Part shown: positions 18,649 to 28,386 of the stretch, piece by piece | How the letters are laid out: each line of letters opens with the position of its first letter | How positions within the stretch are numbered: position 1 is the stretch's first letter | Assembly (NCBI RefSeq): GCF_001605895.1 | Contig: NZ_LUAW01000015.1 | Span: forward strand, 1 to 64,000 | Source: Acinetobacter pragensis | GTDB taxonomy: Bacteria; Pseudomonadota; Gammaproteobacteria; Pseudomonadales; Moraxellaceae | Length of the DNA: 64,000 nt | Reading direction: 5' to 3' | Position numbers and translations under genes: made by a program | The notes under the pieces: model-generated | What the model was told of the DNA's origin: nothing | Seen by the model: only the letters and a program-made list of their open reading frames with translations | The model's database searches: none

Positions 18649-18987
18649 TTAGTGATTTTCTGAAGCATGGTTGATGGTGTATTTTGGAATTTCGACTTCC
18701 AAATCTTCATCTACAATTTTTACTTGGCAAGAAAGGCGTGAGTCTGGCTCTAAGCCCCAAGCGCGGTCTAGAAGATCGGCTTCTACATCATCCATCTCAT
18801 CTAAGCCATCAAAGCCTTTGCGGACAATAACGTGGCAAGTCGTGCATGCTTTAGACATATCGCAAGCATGTTCGATTTTTATGCCGTTATCTAATAGGCT
18901 TTGGCATAAATTGGTGTTTTGCTCAACTTCAAACTCAGCGCCATTCGGGCAGATTGTTGCGTGAGGCAATACTTTAATACGTGGCAT
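18649..18987 (-). CDS. fdx: ISC-type [2Fe-2S] ferredoxin
   Basis: Fdx feeds electrons to Fe-S cluster assembly on IscU. The 112-residue protein has the adrenodoxin-type ligands Cys42, Cys48 and Cys51 in ACDMSKACTTCHVIV, and a fourth Cys near 87 (SRLSCQV). It also has the acidic DEMDDVEADLLDRAWG segment between them, which contacts partners. It is the last gene of the isc operon, 16 bases after hscA. No iscX follows: the next thing is a terminator. Confidence 0.95.
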   Translation of the reverse strand: MPRIKVLPHATICPNGAEFEVEQNTNLCQSLLDNGIKIEHACDMSKACTTCHVIVRKGFDGLDEMDDVEADLLDRAWGLEPDSRLSCQVKIVDEDLEVEIPKYTINHASENH

Positions 18988-19003
18988 AGTCTTTACCTAT
19001 AAA

Positions 19004-20863
19004 TTAGTTTGAGTTTGACCAGTCGTCGAGCTTAGTGCCCTTAAGTGCGGCATCGATATGCTGATTCATGCGGGCGGCAGCAAAAGCATCGCTGTGTGCC
19101 TTTAGCTGTTCCACTGCATTTTCAATGGCTTTAATATCATCATTTTTAAGCTGAAATTCAAGCTGCGCTTGTGCCGTATTTAATTCAGCAAGTTCCTGTG
19201 CTGACAATAACTGGGCATCCGCTTTTAAAGCCTGTTCCAAAGCTTCAAGTTCGCGTTTAGCTTCAACTTTGGTTTCTTGCAGGTGCCGAAGCGCTTTATC
19301 TTCTTCTGCAAATTTAAAGCCATCGAGCAGCAGGCGTTCAGTGTCTGAATCTGATAAGCCGTATGAGGGTTTAATATCAATGTGTGCATGTACACCAGAA
19401 GTGGTTTCTGTTGCTGAAACAGTGAGCAGGCCATCTGCATCTACCTGAAAAGTCACTTCGATGCGTGCTTGACCAGCAGTCATTGGCGGAATGCCGCGTA
19501 AGACAAAACGGCCAAGGCTTCGGCAATGTTCGACCAGGTCGCGTTCACCTTGAACCACATGAATCAGCATGGCGGTTTGGCCATCTTGATAAGTGGTGAA
19601 TTCTTGGCGGCGCGCGACAGGAATAGCGGTATTGCGTGAAATTAAACGCTCGACCAAGCCGCCCATGGTTTCTAAGCCAAGAGAAAGCGGGGTGACGTCC
19701 AGAAGCAATGCGCCATCGTTAGAATTGCCGATCAGCTGGTTGGCGGTAATCGATGCGCCGATAGCAACCACTTCATCTGGGTTGATTGTGCAAAGCGGCT
19801 CTTGATTAAAGACCGCTTGGACAGTTTTCTGTACAGCATATGAGCGGGTAGAGCCGCCGACTAAAACAACATTTTGAATATCATTCAGTTCAAGCTTGGC
19901 ATCACGCATGACGCGCTTGCAAACGCTGATGGTTTTGTCTAATGCAACTTTAATAATTGCTTCGAATGTCGCGCGGTCTAAAGTCAGCACATGATCTAAC
20001 GCTTTGAGTTCTGTAGACTCTGCATCTGTTAAAGCTTCTTTGGCTTTGCGGGCAGCAACAATAAAATGTGCATATTCTGCATCATCTAAGGCGTCGATAT
20101 TCAGCTGTTTTTTGGCCCATTTGACAATCAAGCGGTCTAAGTCATCACCGCCGAGCGCAGTGTGGCCGCCAGTTGCAAGCACTTCAAATACGCCTTGAGA
20201 AAAACGTAAAATAGAAACGTCAAAAGTGCCGCCGCCCAAGTCGTAGATAACGTAGTTGCGGTCTTGCGTTAAGCCGCTGTCTTGGTCTAGGCCATAGGCA
20301 ACTGCTGCCGCAGTCGGCTCATTCAATAGGCGAAGCACATTTAAGCCGGCTAATTGCGCCGCATCGCGAGTCGCTTGACGCTGCGCTTCATCAAAATAGG
20401 CAGGAACAGTAATTACCGCGCCATTAATGGGGTTGCTTAAGCTTTCTTCTGCGCGGTCTTTTAATTGTTTTAAGATTTCAGCGGAAATTTCAACCGGTGT
20501 TTTTCGCCCCTGAGCAGTTTCAAATGCCGGCATCTGGTTGTCTTCACCCGCCAATGCATACGGATGCTGAAACTTGATGTCGGCTTTAGAACGTCCCATA
20601 AAACGCTTTACAGATACAATTGTATTTTGGGGATCTGCGGTGAGAAATGGTTTTGCATCATCACCGTATTCAGTGCTTTGTGCAGAATAATGAACAATGG
20701 ATGGGAGTAACACACGGCCTTGCTGGTCTTGAAGCACTTTGGCTTTACCTGAAAGAACAGTGGCGACCAAAGAATGGGTAGTGCCTAAATCGATACCAAT
20801 CGCAATGCGATGTTCATGCGGTGCACTTGATTGACCTGGTTCTGCAATCTGCAAGAGAGCCAT
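19004..20863 (-). CDS. hscA: Fe-S assembly Hsp70 chaperone HscA
   Basis: HscA is the specialised Hsp70 that, with HscB, drives cluster transfer from IscU. The 619-residue product begins with the ATPase domain ([15 protein letters not shown] near residue 22, [13 protein letters not shown] near 210, [13 protein letters not shown] near 330). It continues with the substrate-binding domain ([20 protein letters not shown]) and a helical lid. It lacks the DnaK-like C-terminal tail, as expected for HscA. It lies between hscB and fdx in the standard order. Confidence 0.96.
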   Translation of the reverse strand: MALLQIAEPGQSSAPHEHRIAIGIDLGTTHSLVATVLSGKAKVLQDQQGRVLLPSIVHYSAQSTEYGDDAKPFLTADPQNTIVSVKRFMGRSKADIKFQHPYALAGEDNQMPAFETAQGRKTPVEISAEILKQLKDRAEESLSNPINGAVITVPAYFDEAQRQATRDAAQLAGLNVLRLLNEPTAAAVAYGLDQDSGLTQDRNYVIYDLGGGTFDVSILRFSQGVFEVLATGGHTALGGDDLDRLIVKWAKKQLNIDALDDAEYAHFIVAARKAKEALTDAESTELKALDHVLTLDRATFEAIIKVALDKTISVCKRVMRDAKLELNDIQNVVLVGGSTRSYAVQKTVQAVFNQEPLCTINPDEVVAIGASITANQLIGNSNDGALLLDVTPLSLGLETMGGLVERLISRNTAIPVARRQEFTTYQDGQTAMLIHVVQGERDLVEHCRSLGRFVLRGIPPMTAGQARIEVTFQVDADGLLTVSATETTSGVHAHIDIKPSYGLSDSDTERLLLDGFKFAEEDKALRHLQETKVEAKRELEALEQALKADAQLLSAQELAELNTAQAQLEFQLKNDDIKAIENAVEQLKAHSDAFAAARMNQHIDAALKGTKLDDWSNSN

Positions 20864-20906
20864 TGTGTTACATCCTTAGAACTTAAATATTTGTAAACAG
20901 GTAAAA

Positions 20907-21422
20907 TTAAAAATCATCATCTAAATCAAAGCTGTCGTCATCCAGAAAGCGGTCTTCCGCTTTGTCGATGTCCGCCATGACTTTTACAAAGAAACGCAGT
21001 TTGCGCACTGTGTCACGTGCTTCAGCCCAGTCTTCATCTTCATAATCAATTTTGAACTCACGGACTAGGCCGTTGATCCATTGCTTAACTTCAGTTTTTA
21101 ATGAGATCAGGTCATCTGCAGAATCGGCTTCATCCAGCTGTTCACGAATTTCTAAAGCGGACTGTAAAAATTCGAAATCACCAATAGACTGATCAAGATG
21201 GTAATCTTGTTTTTTTAAGCTAAGCAAATATGCAGCGCGGCTGTCAACATTTGATAAAACTTTAAATGCCTGATTGATTTCACTTGATTTAATCAGAGCT
21301 TGATCTTTATCTTCGGCTTTATCAGGGTGATATTGCTGCTGCAGCTGAAGAAAAGCGTCTTTTAAAGCTGCTAAATCAATATCGAGTGCTGCAGGGAGGT
21401 TGAACAGCTCAAAATGATTCAT
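20907..21422 (-). CDS. hscB: Fe-S assembly co-chaperone HscB
   Basis: HscB is the J-protein that brings IscU to HscA. The 171-residue product (from ATG 21422, MNHFELFNLP) has an N-terminal J domain with the HPD tripeptide in YHPDKAEDKD. It has no G/F or zinc region. A C-terminal helical IscU-binding domain ends in an acidic tail (DDDSFDLDDDF). A TTG start six codons upstream is possible but less likely. Confidence 0.95.
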   Translation of the reverse strand: MNHFELFNLPAALDIDLAALKDAFLQLQQQYHPDKAEDKDQALIKSSEINQAFKVLSNVDSRAAYLLSLKKQDYHLDQSIGDFEFLQSALEIREQLDEADSADDLISLKTEVKQWINGLVREFKIDYEDEDWAEARDTVRKLRFFVKVMADIDKAEDRFLDDDSFDLDDDF

Positions 21423-21521
21423 GGGAGAAGTGGTCCGCAATTAATGTGCAAAAGTATGCTTTAAATGCAATTAAAACAGTGTATTTTACACTGTTTTAAT
21501 GCAAAACAAGCTGAAGTGGGA

Positions 21522-21842
21522 TTAGACAGTGAATGATTCACCGCAGCCACATTCACCTTTTTTATTGGGGTTGTTGAATTCGAAGCCTTCGTTTAAGCCG
21601 TTTTTAACATAGTCCATCTCCATACCTTCAAGATAAACTAAGCTTTTCGGGTCGACGAAGACTTTAACGCCAAACTGTTCAAAAGTTTGGTCATGCGTAT
21701 CAGCTTCATCAACAAACTCAAGTACATACGCTAAACCAGAACAGCCTGAAGTTTTCACGCCAACGCGAATACCTTCACCCTTACCGCGATTCTTTAAATA
21801 ATTGCTGATATGAGCTGCAGCATTTTCAGTTAAATGGATCAT
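21522..21842 (-). CDS. iscA: Fe-S assembly A-type protein IscA
   Basis: IscA carries iron or clusters to apo-targets. The 106-residue protein has the A-type ligands: Cys in [13 protein letters not shown] (about residue 34) and the CGCGESF pair at the C-terminus (about 98 and 100). Length and spacing match IscA rather than ErpA. It lies 38 bases downstream of iscU. Confidence 0.95.
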   Translation of the reverse strand: MIHLTENAAAHISNYLKNRGKGEGIRVGVKTSGCSGLAYVLEFVDEADTHDQTFEQFGVKVFVDPKSLVYLEGMEMDYVKNGLNEGFEFNNPNKKGECGCGESFTV

Positions 21843-21880
21843 GAAAACTCCGTAATTCGTACTTCAAAAACTTGAAACGA

Positions 21881-22267
21881 TTAAGCTTTAGTTTTTTTGC
21901 TGCGGTAATCTTCAACAGCAGCTTTAATGGCATCTTCTGCAAGTACAGAACAGTGTACTTTTACAGGAGGAAGAGCAAGTTCAGTGGCGATATCAATGTT
22001 TTTGATTGCTTGCGCTTGATCCAGTGTTTTGCCTTTAAGCCATTCTGTAACCAAAGAGCTGGATGCAATTGCAGAACCGCAGCCATAAGTTTTAAAACGT
22101 GCTTCTTCAATTACACCATTGTCATCGACTTGGATTTGAAGGCGCATTACATCGCCGCAAGCGGGTGCGCCGACCATACCTGTACCAACATTTTCTGCAT
22201 TTTTGTCTAAAACGCCAACATTACGAGGGTTTTCGTAATGGTCAATTACTTTTTCGCTATAAGCCAT
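21881..22267 (-). CDS. iscU: Fe-S cluster scaffold IscU
   Basis: IscU is the scaffold on which [2Fe-2S] clusters are built. The 128-residue protein has Cys37 with Asp39 (GAPACGDVM), Cys63 (KTYGCGSAI), and His105/Cys106 (VHCSVLAEDAI). The LPPVKVHC loop that HscA recognises lies just before the last Cys. It is the third gene of the operon, 104 bases after iscS. Confidence 0.97.
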   Translation of the reverse strand: MAYSEKVIDHYENPRNVGVLDKNAENVGTGMVGAPACGDVMRLQIQVDDNGVIEEARFKTYGCGSAIASSSLVTEWLKGKTLDQAQAIKNIDIATELALPPVKVHCSVLAEDAIKAAVEDYRSKKTKA

Positions 22268-22371
22268 GATGCTTCTCCAAACCTCGGGGTCAGCCTAATA
22301 TTAAATATGGGGGTGAAATTACAGTTTTCAATGAGATAGCTTTACTGTGAAAGCTATCTCAGCGGGATGAA

Positions 22372-23589
22372 TTAATGTTCAGCCCATTCAACAGTAGAAA
22401 GGTCGACACCATCTTTGTACATGTCCCAAAGCGGAGAAAGGTCACGCAATTTCTCAACAGCAGCTTTAGTAATTTCAAGAACGTGGTCGATATCTTCTTC
22501 AGTGGTGTATTTACCGAAACTGAAGCGGATAGAGCTGTGCGCAAGCTCATCAGTTAAGCCGAGCGCGCGAAGCACATAAGACGGCTCAAGTGTTGCAGAT
22601 GTACATGCTGAACCAGAAGACACAGCGGCATCTTTTAAAGCCATCATTAACGATTCGCCTTCAACAAAGTTGAAGCTGACGTTTAAGTAGTTCGCAACGT
22701 TTTGAGTCGGGTGGCCGTTTAGGAACACTTGCTCAAGACCTTGCAGGCCGTTCCAAAGCTTGTCACGCAATACACGGATGCGGGTTTGTTCAGACTCAAG
22801 GTTTTTGCCTGCAAGTTCAAACGCTTCGCCCATGCCTACAATTTGGTGAGTCGGCAATGTACCTGAACGCATGCCGCGCTCATGACCGCCGCCATGCATT
22901 TGCGCTTTTACGCGAACACGCGGAGAGCGGCGTACAAATAATGCGCCCATGCCTTTAGGGCCGTAAATTTTATGCGCCGAGAAGCTCATTAAATCAACTT
23001 TCATGGTTGAAAGGTCGATTTCAACTTTGCCTGCAGCTTGCGCAGCATCGACATGGAAGAAGATTTTTTTAGCGCGGGTAATTTCGCCAATTGCAGCAAC
23101 ATCAGTCACCGAACCGATTTCATTGTTCACCATCATGAGGGAAACAAGAATAGTGTCCGGACGGATTGCGGCTTCAACCATTTCTGGAGTAATTAGGCCG
23201 GTTTTTGGCTGAGGCTCGATATAAGTGATCTCAAAGCCTTCTTCTTCCAGCTCGCGGCATGTATCTAAAATTGCTTTATGTTCAATTTTAGAGGTAATGA
23301 TGTGCTTGCCTTTTGAAGCATAGAACTGAGCAACGCCTTTAAGCGCTAAGTTGTCAGATTCTGTAGCGCCAGAAGTCCATACGATTTCACGCGGATCTGC
23401 TTTAACTAGATTGGCAACTTGTTCACGGGCGTATTCAACTTTTTCTTCTGCTTGCCAGCCATAAGCGTGTGAACGCGATGCTGCATTGCCGAAAGTACCG
23501 TCAAAAGTCAGGCACTCCATCATACGTTCCGCAACTTGAGGATCTACAGGAGTAGTTGCTGCATAATCAAGATAAATAGGACGTTTCAT
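22372..23589 (-). CDS. iscS: Cysteine desulfurase IscS
   Basis: IscS takes sulfur from cysteine for Fe-S clusters and tRNA thiolation. From [14 protein letters not shown] at 23589 it is 405 residues, close to E. coli IscS (404). The PLP lysine lies in [15 protein letters not shown] (about 206). The persulfide Cys is in the mobile loop [14 protein letters not shown] (about 328). The C-terminus matches the IscU-binding tail ([13 protein letters not shown]). A longer open frame to 23670 overlaps iscR and is not the start: the ATG is one base from the iscR stop. Confidence 0.97.
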   Translation of the reverse strand: MKRPIYLDYAATTPVDPQVAERMMECLTFDGTFGNAASRSHAYGWQAEEKVEYAREQVANLVKADPREIVWTSGATESDNLALKGVAQFYASKGKHIITSKIEHKAILDTCRELEEEGFEITYIEPQPKTGLITPEMVEAAIRPDTILVSLMMVNNEIGSVTDVAAIGEITRAKKIFFHVDAAQAAGKVEIDLSTMKVDLMSFSAHKIYGPKGMGALFVRRSPRVRVKAQMHGGGHERGMRSGTLPTHQIVGMGEAFELAGKNLESEQTRIRVLRDKLWNGLQGLEQVFLNGHPTQNVANYLNVSFNFVEGESLMMALKDAAVSSGSACTSATLEPSYVLRALGLTDELAHSSIRFSFGKYTTEEDIDHVLEITKAAVEKLRDLSPLWDMYKDGVDLSTVEWAEH

Positions 23590-23590
23590 G

Positions 23591-24064
23591 TCAAATACCT
23601 GTAACCGATAAAAGGGCTGAATCAAAAGCTGGAGAATTCTGGCGGATGGCAACGGTTTGAACGTTATCACGGGCTACTAGATCAGCTAGAGTGATTTTTC
23701 CAAGATAGTCGGCAATATGATTGGAGAGTTCTTGCCATAAATCGTGAGTCAAGCACATTGCGCCATTTTGGCAGTTGCCTTTATGGTCGCAGCGGGTGGC
23801 ATCGACTGTTTCATTTACAGCTTCAATGATTTCTAAAACAGTGATGTCTTCAGCGCTTCGGGCTAAATGATAGCCGCCGTTCGCACCGCGAATACTGGAA
23901 ACTAAGCCGTGGCGTTTTAATTTCGCAAATAACTGCTCAAGATAGGCTACTGAAATTGTTTGACGTGTCGCAATTTCTGCAAGTGTGATCGTTTGTTCAG
24001 TAGGCTGCAAAGCTAGATCAAGTAGAGCAGTCACTGCGTAACGACCGCGAGTTGTTAAGCGCAT
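23591..24064 (-). CDS. iscR: Rrf2-family Fe-S regulator IscR
   Basis: IscR senses cluster status and represses its own operon when it holds a [2Fe-2S] cluster. From [15 protein letters not shown] the protein is 157 residues. The winged helix-turn-helix comes first ([20 protein letters not shown]). The cluster ligands Cys92, Cys98, Cys104 and His107 fall in [17 protein letters not shown], the same numbering as in E. coli. It heads the isc operon and lies just below a type 1 IscR site. Confidence 0.96.
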   Translation of the reverse strand: MRLTTRGRYAVTALLDLALQPTEQTITLAEIATRQTISVAYLEQLFAKLKRHGLVSSIRGANGGYHLARSAEDITVLEIIEAVNETVDATRCDHKGNCQNGAMCLTHDLWQELSNHIADYLGKITLADLVARDNVQTVAIRQNSPAFDSALLSVTGI

Positions 24065-24097
24065 GATTCGATACACATGATTAGACTAGATGTGCCG

Positions 24098-24130
24098 ATT
24101 TTAAGAATCCTGACTAAAATAGTCAAGTAT
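24098..24130 (-). promoter_or_regulatory. isc operon promoter with overlapping IscR type 1 site
   Basis: On the minus strand TTGACT (24126-24121), a 17-base spacer and TAAAAT (24103-24098) form a good sigma-70 promoter. Overlapping it is ATACTTGACT ATTTT AGTCAGGATT (24130-24106), very close to the known E. coli type 1 IscR sequence. That site is bound by holo-IscR, so the position fits autorepression. The iscR ATG lies 33 bases beyond the -10 element. Confidence 0.9.
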
Positions 24131-24177
24131 TTTTGAGATTGTTTATGAAAAAGGCAAAATTTATAAAAATTATATAT

Positions 24178-24825
24178 TTATACAAGCCAAAAATTATACA
24201 CTAATAACGCAATTAAAAGCACCGTAATAATTGTAAATATAATATTTAACCGCTTCTGGCGGCGTTCAATGCGCTTGATGCGGTTTTTATATTGTTTTAC
24301 TTCAACTTGCAGGGTATTGATTTTGGAACGCTGCTGTTCGATCTTTTCCAGTAAAGGCGCAATGCGTTTTTTTGAGGCGGTAACATCCTGTTCATCTGCA
24401 GGCTCTGAAAGCCATTGTTTCCAGTCGCCTAATACTTTTGGCAGGCTGAACAATGACAGTAAGTCTCGGAATTCATCTTTGAGGACTGCATTGCCATCAA
24501 TCCGCATGACCTTGATGCTGCGGCGGTTGCCGAAAATGAATATTTTGATTAAATCCATTAAGGTGGTGCGTACATCTAAATCAACAGCTTTTTCAGGCGC
24601 TTTATCGTCAAATAAAATACCGTTTTCAGTGAATTGCACATAAAAGTCAAAATAGGGAATATAGCTGTTTATTTTTATGGCTATTTTCTCATCAACGAAT
24701 TTTTTTGCCTGCAAAGCGACAACACGGTCATGTTTTAAAATAAACGTGAAAATTGTTTCAAGAACAATCAATGTCATTGTGAGCAACAAATGCGGCTGAT
24801 TTTGTCTTTGTTGCGTGTCACTCAT
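24178..24825 (-). CDS. SCP2/UbiJ-like protein with coiled coil and C-terminal membrane anchor
   Basis: From MSDTQQRQNQPHLLL the product is 215 residues. The first about 120 residues have the look of an SCP2-type lipid-binding fold as in UbiJ (VDLDVRTTLMDLIKI, then MRIDGNAVLKDEFRDLLSLF). A basic coiled coil (about 140-185, ending RIKRIERRQKRLN) and one membrane span (IIFTIITVLLIALLVYNFWL) follow. UbiJ itself has no membrane span and sits between ubiE and ubiB, which is not the case here. So this is at most a distant relative. It is divergent from the phasin gene and could share a lipid- or granule-related role, by inference only. A frame to 24942 is available but lacks support. Confidence 0.55.
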   Translation of the reverse strand: MSDTQQRQNQPHLLLTMTLIVLETIFTFILKHDRVVALQAKKFVDEKIAIKINSYIPYFDFYVQFTENGILFDDKAPEKAVDLDVRTTLMDLIKIFIFGNRRSIKVMRIDGNAVLKDEFRDLLSLFSLPKVLGDWKQWLSEPADEQDVTASKKRIAPLLEKIEQQRSKINTLQVEVKQYKNRIKRIERRQKRLNIIFTIITVLLIALLVYNFWLV

Positions 24826-25023
24826 AAAAAACCAATCCTTACCTGAAATAAAAATAAGCATCCTGCTCTTGGGTGATTTCAGGTTTAAACCAAAAACACT
24901 TGAATTAAGTTGCTTTGTAGAACAGTTTTGCAAATCTATCAAGTCTTAAGTTTGCTATTATAGTGTTAATTTGCAGATTGACATATAGATTTGCACATGA
25001 AATCACGAGGAGCGGTGCTTTGT

Positions 25024-25497
25024 ATGGACAAAACAAATACAACTGAGTCGGAAACGCCTGAGCAGAACCCACCAGAAAAGCAGAATAAGTCCAAAATCCG
25101 GCATTCACATGACCGTAAATCGGTGTTGGATTTTCGTAAATATACCAAGCAAATTTGGCTTGCTGGACTGGGCGCATTCTCGCGCGCAGAAGAAGAAGGC
25201 AATAAGCTTTTTGACTCACTGGTAAAAGTAGGCGAAGAGCTGGAATCTAAAACAACCGATATTGCCGACCAGACTGTTGATAAAGTTTCTGAAAAAGCAA
25301 AAGAATCTGTTGTTGATACAAAAGATAAAGTCGAAAAAATTTTAGACAACGGCGTAAATCACTCTTTAAACCGCATTGGTTTGGTTGCTGCCAAAGACCT
25401 GCAGTATCTTGAAAAAATGATAGCGCAGCTGCATGTCAAAATTGACCGCTTAGCGGAAGAGCAGCGCAAAATTCAGGAACAATTGACCAAAAAGTAG
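25024..25497 (+). CDS. Phasin family (PhaF/PhaI-type) granule-associated protein
   Basis: The 157-residue protein (start ATG 25024, after GAGGAG) has the phasin signature YTKQIWLAGLGAFSRAEEEG near residue 40. A long amphipathic helix rich in Lys, Glu, Asp and Val follows (KVSEKAKESVVDTKDKVEKI), then a C-terminal heptad-rich segment. Phasins coat polyhydroxyalkanoate granules and can act as chaperones. It lacks the Ala/Lys-rich histone-like tail of PhaF. No pha synthesis gene lies nearby, so a granule role is not shown by context. Confidence 0.85.
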   Translation: MDKTNTTESETPEQNPPEKQNKSKIRHSHDRKSVLDFRKYTKQIWLAGLGAFSRAEEEGNKLFDSLVKVGEELESKTTDIADQTVDKVSEKAKESVVDTKDKVEKILDNGVNHSLNRIGLVAAKDLQYLEKMIAQLHVKIDRLAEEQRKIQEQLTKK

Positions 25498-25570
25498 AGT
25501 TTTGTGATCAATAATTCATTTTTCAAGGTTTTTTTCGTCAATTTTTTGCAAAAAAAGAGGTTGTGGAGTA

Positions 25571-25600
25571 TTGCGTTTCCCCCTAAAGCATTGCTATAAA
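25571..25600 (+). promoter_or_regulatory. Probable hupB promoter
   Basis: TTGCGT (25571-25576) and TATAAA (25595-25600) are separated by 18 bases and lie 66 bases upstream of the hupB start, leaving room for a short leader with AAGAGG before the ATG. Confidence 0.5.
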
Positions 25601-25665
25601 GGCGCTAGGGCAATTTAAACAACTTCTGAACCTTAAATAAACGATATTAAGAGGACGTAATTTTC

Positions 25666-25938
25666 ATGAATAAATCAGAATTAATTGATGCTATTGCAGA
25701 CAAAGGGGGATTATCTAAGGCTGACGCAGGTAAAGCTTTAGATGCAACTATCGCTGCTGTAACTGAGGCTTTAAAAGCCGGTGATACAGTAACTTTAGTC
25801 GGTTTTGGTACATTCAGCGTAAAAGAACGCGCTGCACGTACTGGCCGCAACCCGCAAACTGGCGCAACTTTAGAAATCAAAGCAAGCAAAGTTCCAAGCT
25901 TTAAAGCTGGTAAAGGCTTGAAAGATTCTGTAGCTTAA
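25666..25938 (+). CDS. hupB: DNA-binding protein HU-beta
   Basis: HU is a small dimeric nucleoid protein that bends DNA. The 90-residue product has the standard layout [45 protein letters not shown] (the arm tip with the intercalating Pro) and [11 protein letters not shown]. Length and sequence match the HU-beta group. It lies just upstream of ppiD, as in E. coli and Pseudomonas, with its own terminator between. Confidence 0.96.
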   Translation: MNKSELIDAIADKGGLSKADAGKALDATIAAVTEALKAGDTVTLVGFGTFSVKERAARTGRNPQTGATLEIKASKVPSFKAGKGLKDSVA

Positions 25939-25953
25939 TTCTGTTGAGCTTAT

Positions 25954-25980
25954 AAACGCGCCATCATGGCGCGTTTTTTA
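25954..25980 (+). terminator. Rho-independent terminator after hupB
   Basis: AAACGCGCCAT and ATGGCGCGTTT form a stem with a short loop and a T-run, 15 bases after the stop. Confidence 0.9.
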
Positions 25981-26067
25981 TTGATAAATATGATTTAGCG
26001 CTTTAACGCATTCATTCATTGCTGGTTTTCAGTTAAAATCCTTCGCAAATAAAATATTGGATTACTT

Positions 26068-27933
26068 ATGGAATCTTTTCGTAAAGTCATTAAGGGCTGG
26101 CTGGGCAAGGTATTGCTCATTTTGTTTTTAACCCCTTTAGCGCTTGTAGGTATTGAAGGTTATTTTAGCAGCGGGTCAAAAGATGCCGTGAAGTCAGTCA
26201 ACGGTTCTGATATTTCTAAAAAGGATTTAGAACAGCTGACGAATTCGCTGAAAGAACAATATCTGACTTATGCGAATGGCGATGAAACTTTACTGAATCA
26301 GAATTTCATTAGTAATAAAGCATTGGAAACTTTGATTGCGCGTCAATTATTGCTGCAGCAAGCTGAAAAACTAGGCATGAGCTTAAGTGATCAGCAATTG
26401 GCGCAAATGATTCAGCAGCAGCCTAGTTTTCAGCAAAATGGTCAATTCTCTGAAGAGCTTTTTGGAAATTACCTGAAATCTATCGGCATGACCAACCGTG
26501 AATTCATTGAGAGTCTGCGTAAAGACCATGCATTAAAAATGCTGACGTCTACATTTATCGATTATCCATTGGTCAGTAAAAACGACATTATTCAAATTGC
26601 GAATTTGCAGACTGAACAGCGCACATTGCAGCTGGCTAGCGTTAAATTGGATGACTATAAAAAAGCGGTGAAAGTGACAGATGCTGAACTTAACGCATTT
26701 TATAAACAACATACCGCTCAATTTAAGCAAGGCACCAGTGTAGATGCGGATTTTGTGGTGATTTCACCAGCAAATATTAAAGGCGCTTCAACTGAGGTCA
26801 GCGATGCAGAATTGCAGCAGGCGTATAATGACTTTGTTCAAAAGCAGCAGCAGTCAGCACAGCCTGAAGTTAAGCATATTTTAATTACTGCTGATGGCCG
26901 TACAGATGCTGAAGCGAAGAAGCTTGCAGAAGAAGTCGCTGCGAAAATTAAGGCAGGCACTTCATTTGCAGCTGCTGCCGCACAGTATTCGGAAGATCCA
27001 GCATCTAAAGCTAAAGGCGGTACAATCGCAGTTTATCAAAAGGGTGTATTTGGCGATGCTTTCGATCAAACTGTTGCGAGCTTGAAAGCGGGTCAGGTTT
27101 CGGCGCCTGTTAAAACTGACTATGGTTATCATCTAATTGAAACAGCGGCGTCTGCAGTTCAAGTGCCGGCTTTTGAAACAGAAAAAGCGCGCTTAACGCA
27201 AGAAGTGCTGAAAACGAAAAATGCCAATCTATTTTCGGACACGGTAAACAGTCTGAATGATCTGGTGGTCAGCAGCGATTCTCTGGATGTTGTGCCGCAA
27301 GAGCTGAAAGGTGTTCAGGTTCAGTCTGTTAAGGGCTTTACGCTTGCATCTTCACATCCTGTGCTGAGCGATGCTAATGTGAAAGTTAAGCTGTTTAACG
27401 ATGATGTTAAAAACGGCGAACGCAACGTGTCGAGCAGCATTCAATTGGCAAATGGTGATGCTGTTTGGGTAAAAGTCCGTAATTATCATCCTGCAGGCGT
27501 TCAAACTTTTGCTGAAGCAAAAGAAAAAGTGAAAGCGCAATTAATTGAGCAAAAAGCATTTGATGCGGCTAAGGCTAAAATTCAAAGTGCATTGAGTGAA
27601 TTTAAAGCTAAGCCCGCGGCAGCAGTGAATAAATCAGGCATCAACTTTGTCAGCGCTGGGACGTTCACTCGTGCTGACGGCATGCTGAAGCGTGATATTC
27701 AGCGCGCTGCTTTTAGCCTGCCTGTTCCTAAGGATGGTTTCTGGTCTGTAACAACTGCCAAGCTGCCGAATGAATTGGTTGTAGTTGCTGTGACGAATGT
27801 GAATAAAGCTGCGGCTAATGCATTAACAGATGATCAATTGAGCGAATTGTCTAAGCTGTATCAGCAATTGCGCGGCCAGCAAGAGTTTGATGATTACACA
27901 CGCTACTTGAAAGAGCATGCAAAAATTAAGTAA
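26068..27933 (+). CDS. ppiD: Periplasmic folding chaperone / peptidyl-prolyl isomerase PpiD
   Basis: PpiD is anchored in the inner membrane and helps proteins leaving the Sec translocon. The 621-residue product has a short cytosolic N-terminus, one span (VLLILFLTPLALVGIEGYF, about residues 12-30) and a SurA-like N-domain. A central parvulin domain follows (about 265-360, with EVKHILITADG, FAAAAAQYSEDPASKAKGG and PVKTDYGYHLIETAA), then a long C-terminal region. Gene order hupB-ppiD is conserved in gamma-proteobacteria. Confidence 0.93.
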   Translation: MESFRKVIKGWLGKVLLILFLTPLALVGIEGYFSSGSKDAVKSVNGSDISKKDLEQLTNSLKEQYLTYANGDETLLNQNFISNKALETLIARQLLLQQAEKLGMSLSDQQLAQMIQQQPSFQQNGQFSEELFGNYLKSIGMTNREFIESLRKDHALKMLTSTFIDYPLVSKNDIIQIANLQTEQRTLQLASVKLDDYKKAVKVTDAELNAFYKQHTAQFKQGTSVDADFVVISPANIKGASTEVSDAELQQAYNDFVQKQQQSAQPEVKHILITADGRTDAEAKKLAEEVAAKIKAGTSFAAAAAQYSEDPASKAKGGTIAVYQKGVFGDAFDQTVASLKAGQVSAPVKTDYGYHLIETAASAVQVPAFETEKARLTQEVLKTKNANLFSDTVNSLNDLVVSSDSLDVVPQELKGVQVQSVKGFTLASSHPVLSDANVKVKLFNDDVKNGERNVSSSIQLANGDAVWVKVRNYHPAGVQTFAEAKEKVKAQLIEQKAFDAAKAKIQSALSEFKAKPAAAVNKSGINFVSAGTFTRADGMLKRDIQRAAFSLPVPKDGFWSVTTAKLPNELVVVAVTNVNKAAANALTDDQLSELSKLYQQLRGQQEFDDYTRYLKEHAKIK

Positions 27934-27950
27934 TCTATTCGGATTGCTTG

Positions 27951-27977
27951 AAAACCAGCCTCAGGGCTGGTTTTTTT
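27951..27977 (+). terminator. Rho-independent terminator after ppiD
   Basis: AAACCAGCC and GGCTGGTTT pair around a short loop, followed by a T-run. Confidence 0.9.
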
Positions 27978-28386
27978 ATGTTGGTTTTTTGCACCGTATG
28001 CAGGAAAATAGGCAAATGTATTCAGCTGTAAATGTGCTTAGATTATTAATGAAATAATGAGAATCTTTGCAAATGGAAAATTGGAATGCTAGGTCGCGGG
28101 GCGGCTTTTCTATCAGTGCTGTAATAAGTGCTTGATGTTATTTTGCGGTGCAGTGTTGGATGCTGCAGGAATTAATTTTCAAAGGATTTTACAGCAGGTA
28201 TGTGTTTGGGGTGGTTTAAGCACTAAAAAGTTACATCAGAAGATATTGAGTGGGTTTAAAGCGAGGGAAGTAATCTATCACAGCCGGAAATTCTGCAGCT
28301 CAGCTGCAACGATTAAAAGCCTTGAAGGAAGATTGCGGATGAGAAAGGCAGGACATGTATTGTTGCCTTCCTCATCGGGCTAGGGG
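27978..28386. other. Gene-free stretch with a strong hairpin
   Basis: About 400 bases lie between the ppiD terminator and the stop of the DUF2797 gene. A weak 83-codon frame (TTG 28132 to 28383) has no family features. Near its end GATGAGAAAGGCA (28338-28350) pairs with TGCCTTCCTCATC (28364-28376), 12 of 13 pairs, around a 13-base loop. There is no T-run, so it is not a usual terminator. No tRNA or other known RNA was recognised. Confidence 0.5.

Noticed and set aside
23590..23670. Extended iscS N-terminus
   Set aside because: It would overlap iscR, and the conserved IscS start [14 protein letters not shown] is at 23589.
28132..28383. 83-codon plus-strand frame
   Set aside because: It starts with TTG, has no ribosome-binding site, no recognisable fold and overlaps the hairpin at 28338-28376.
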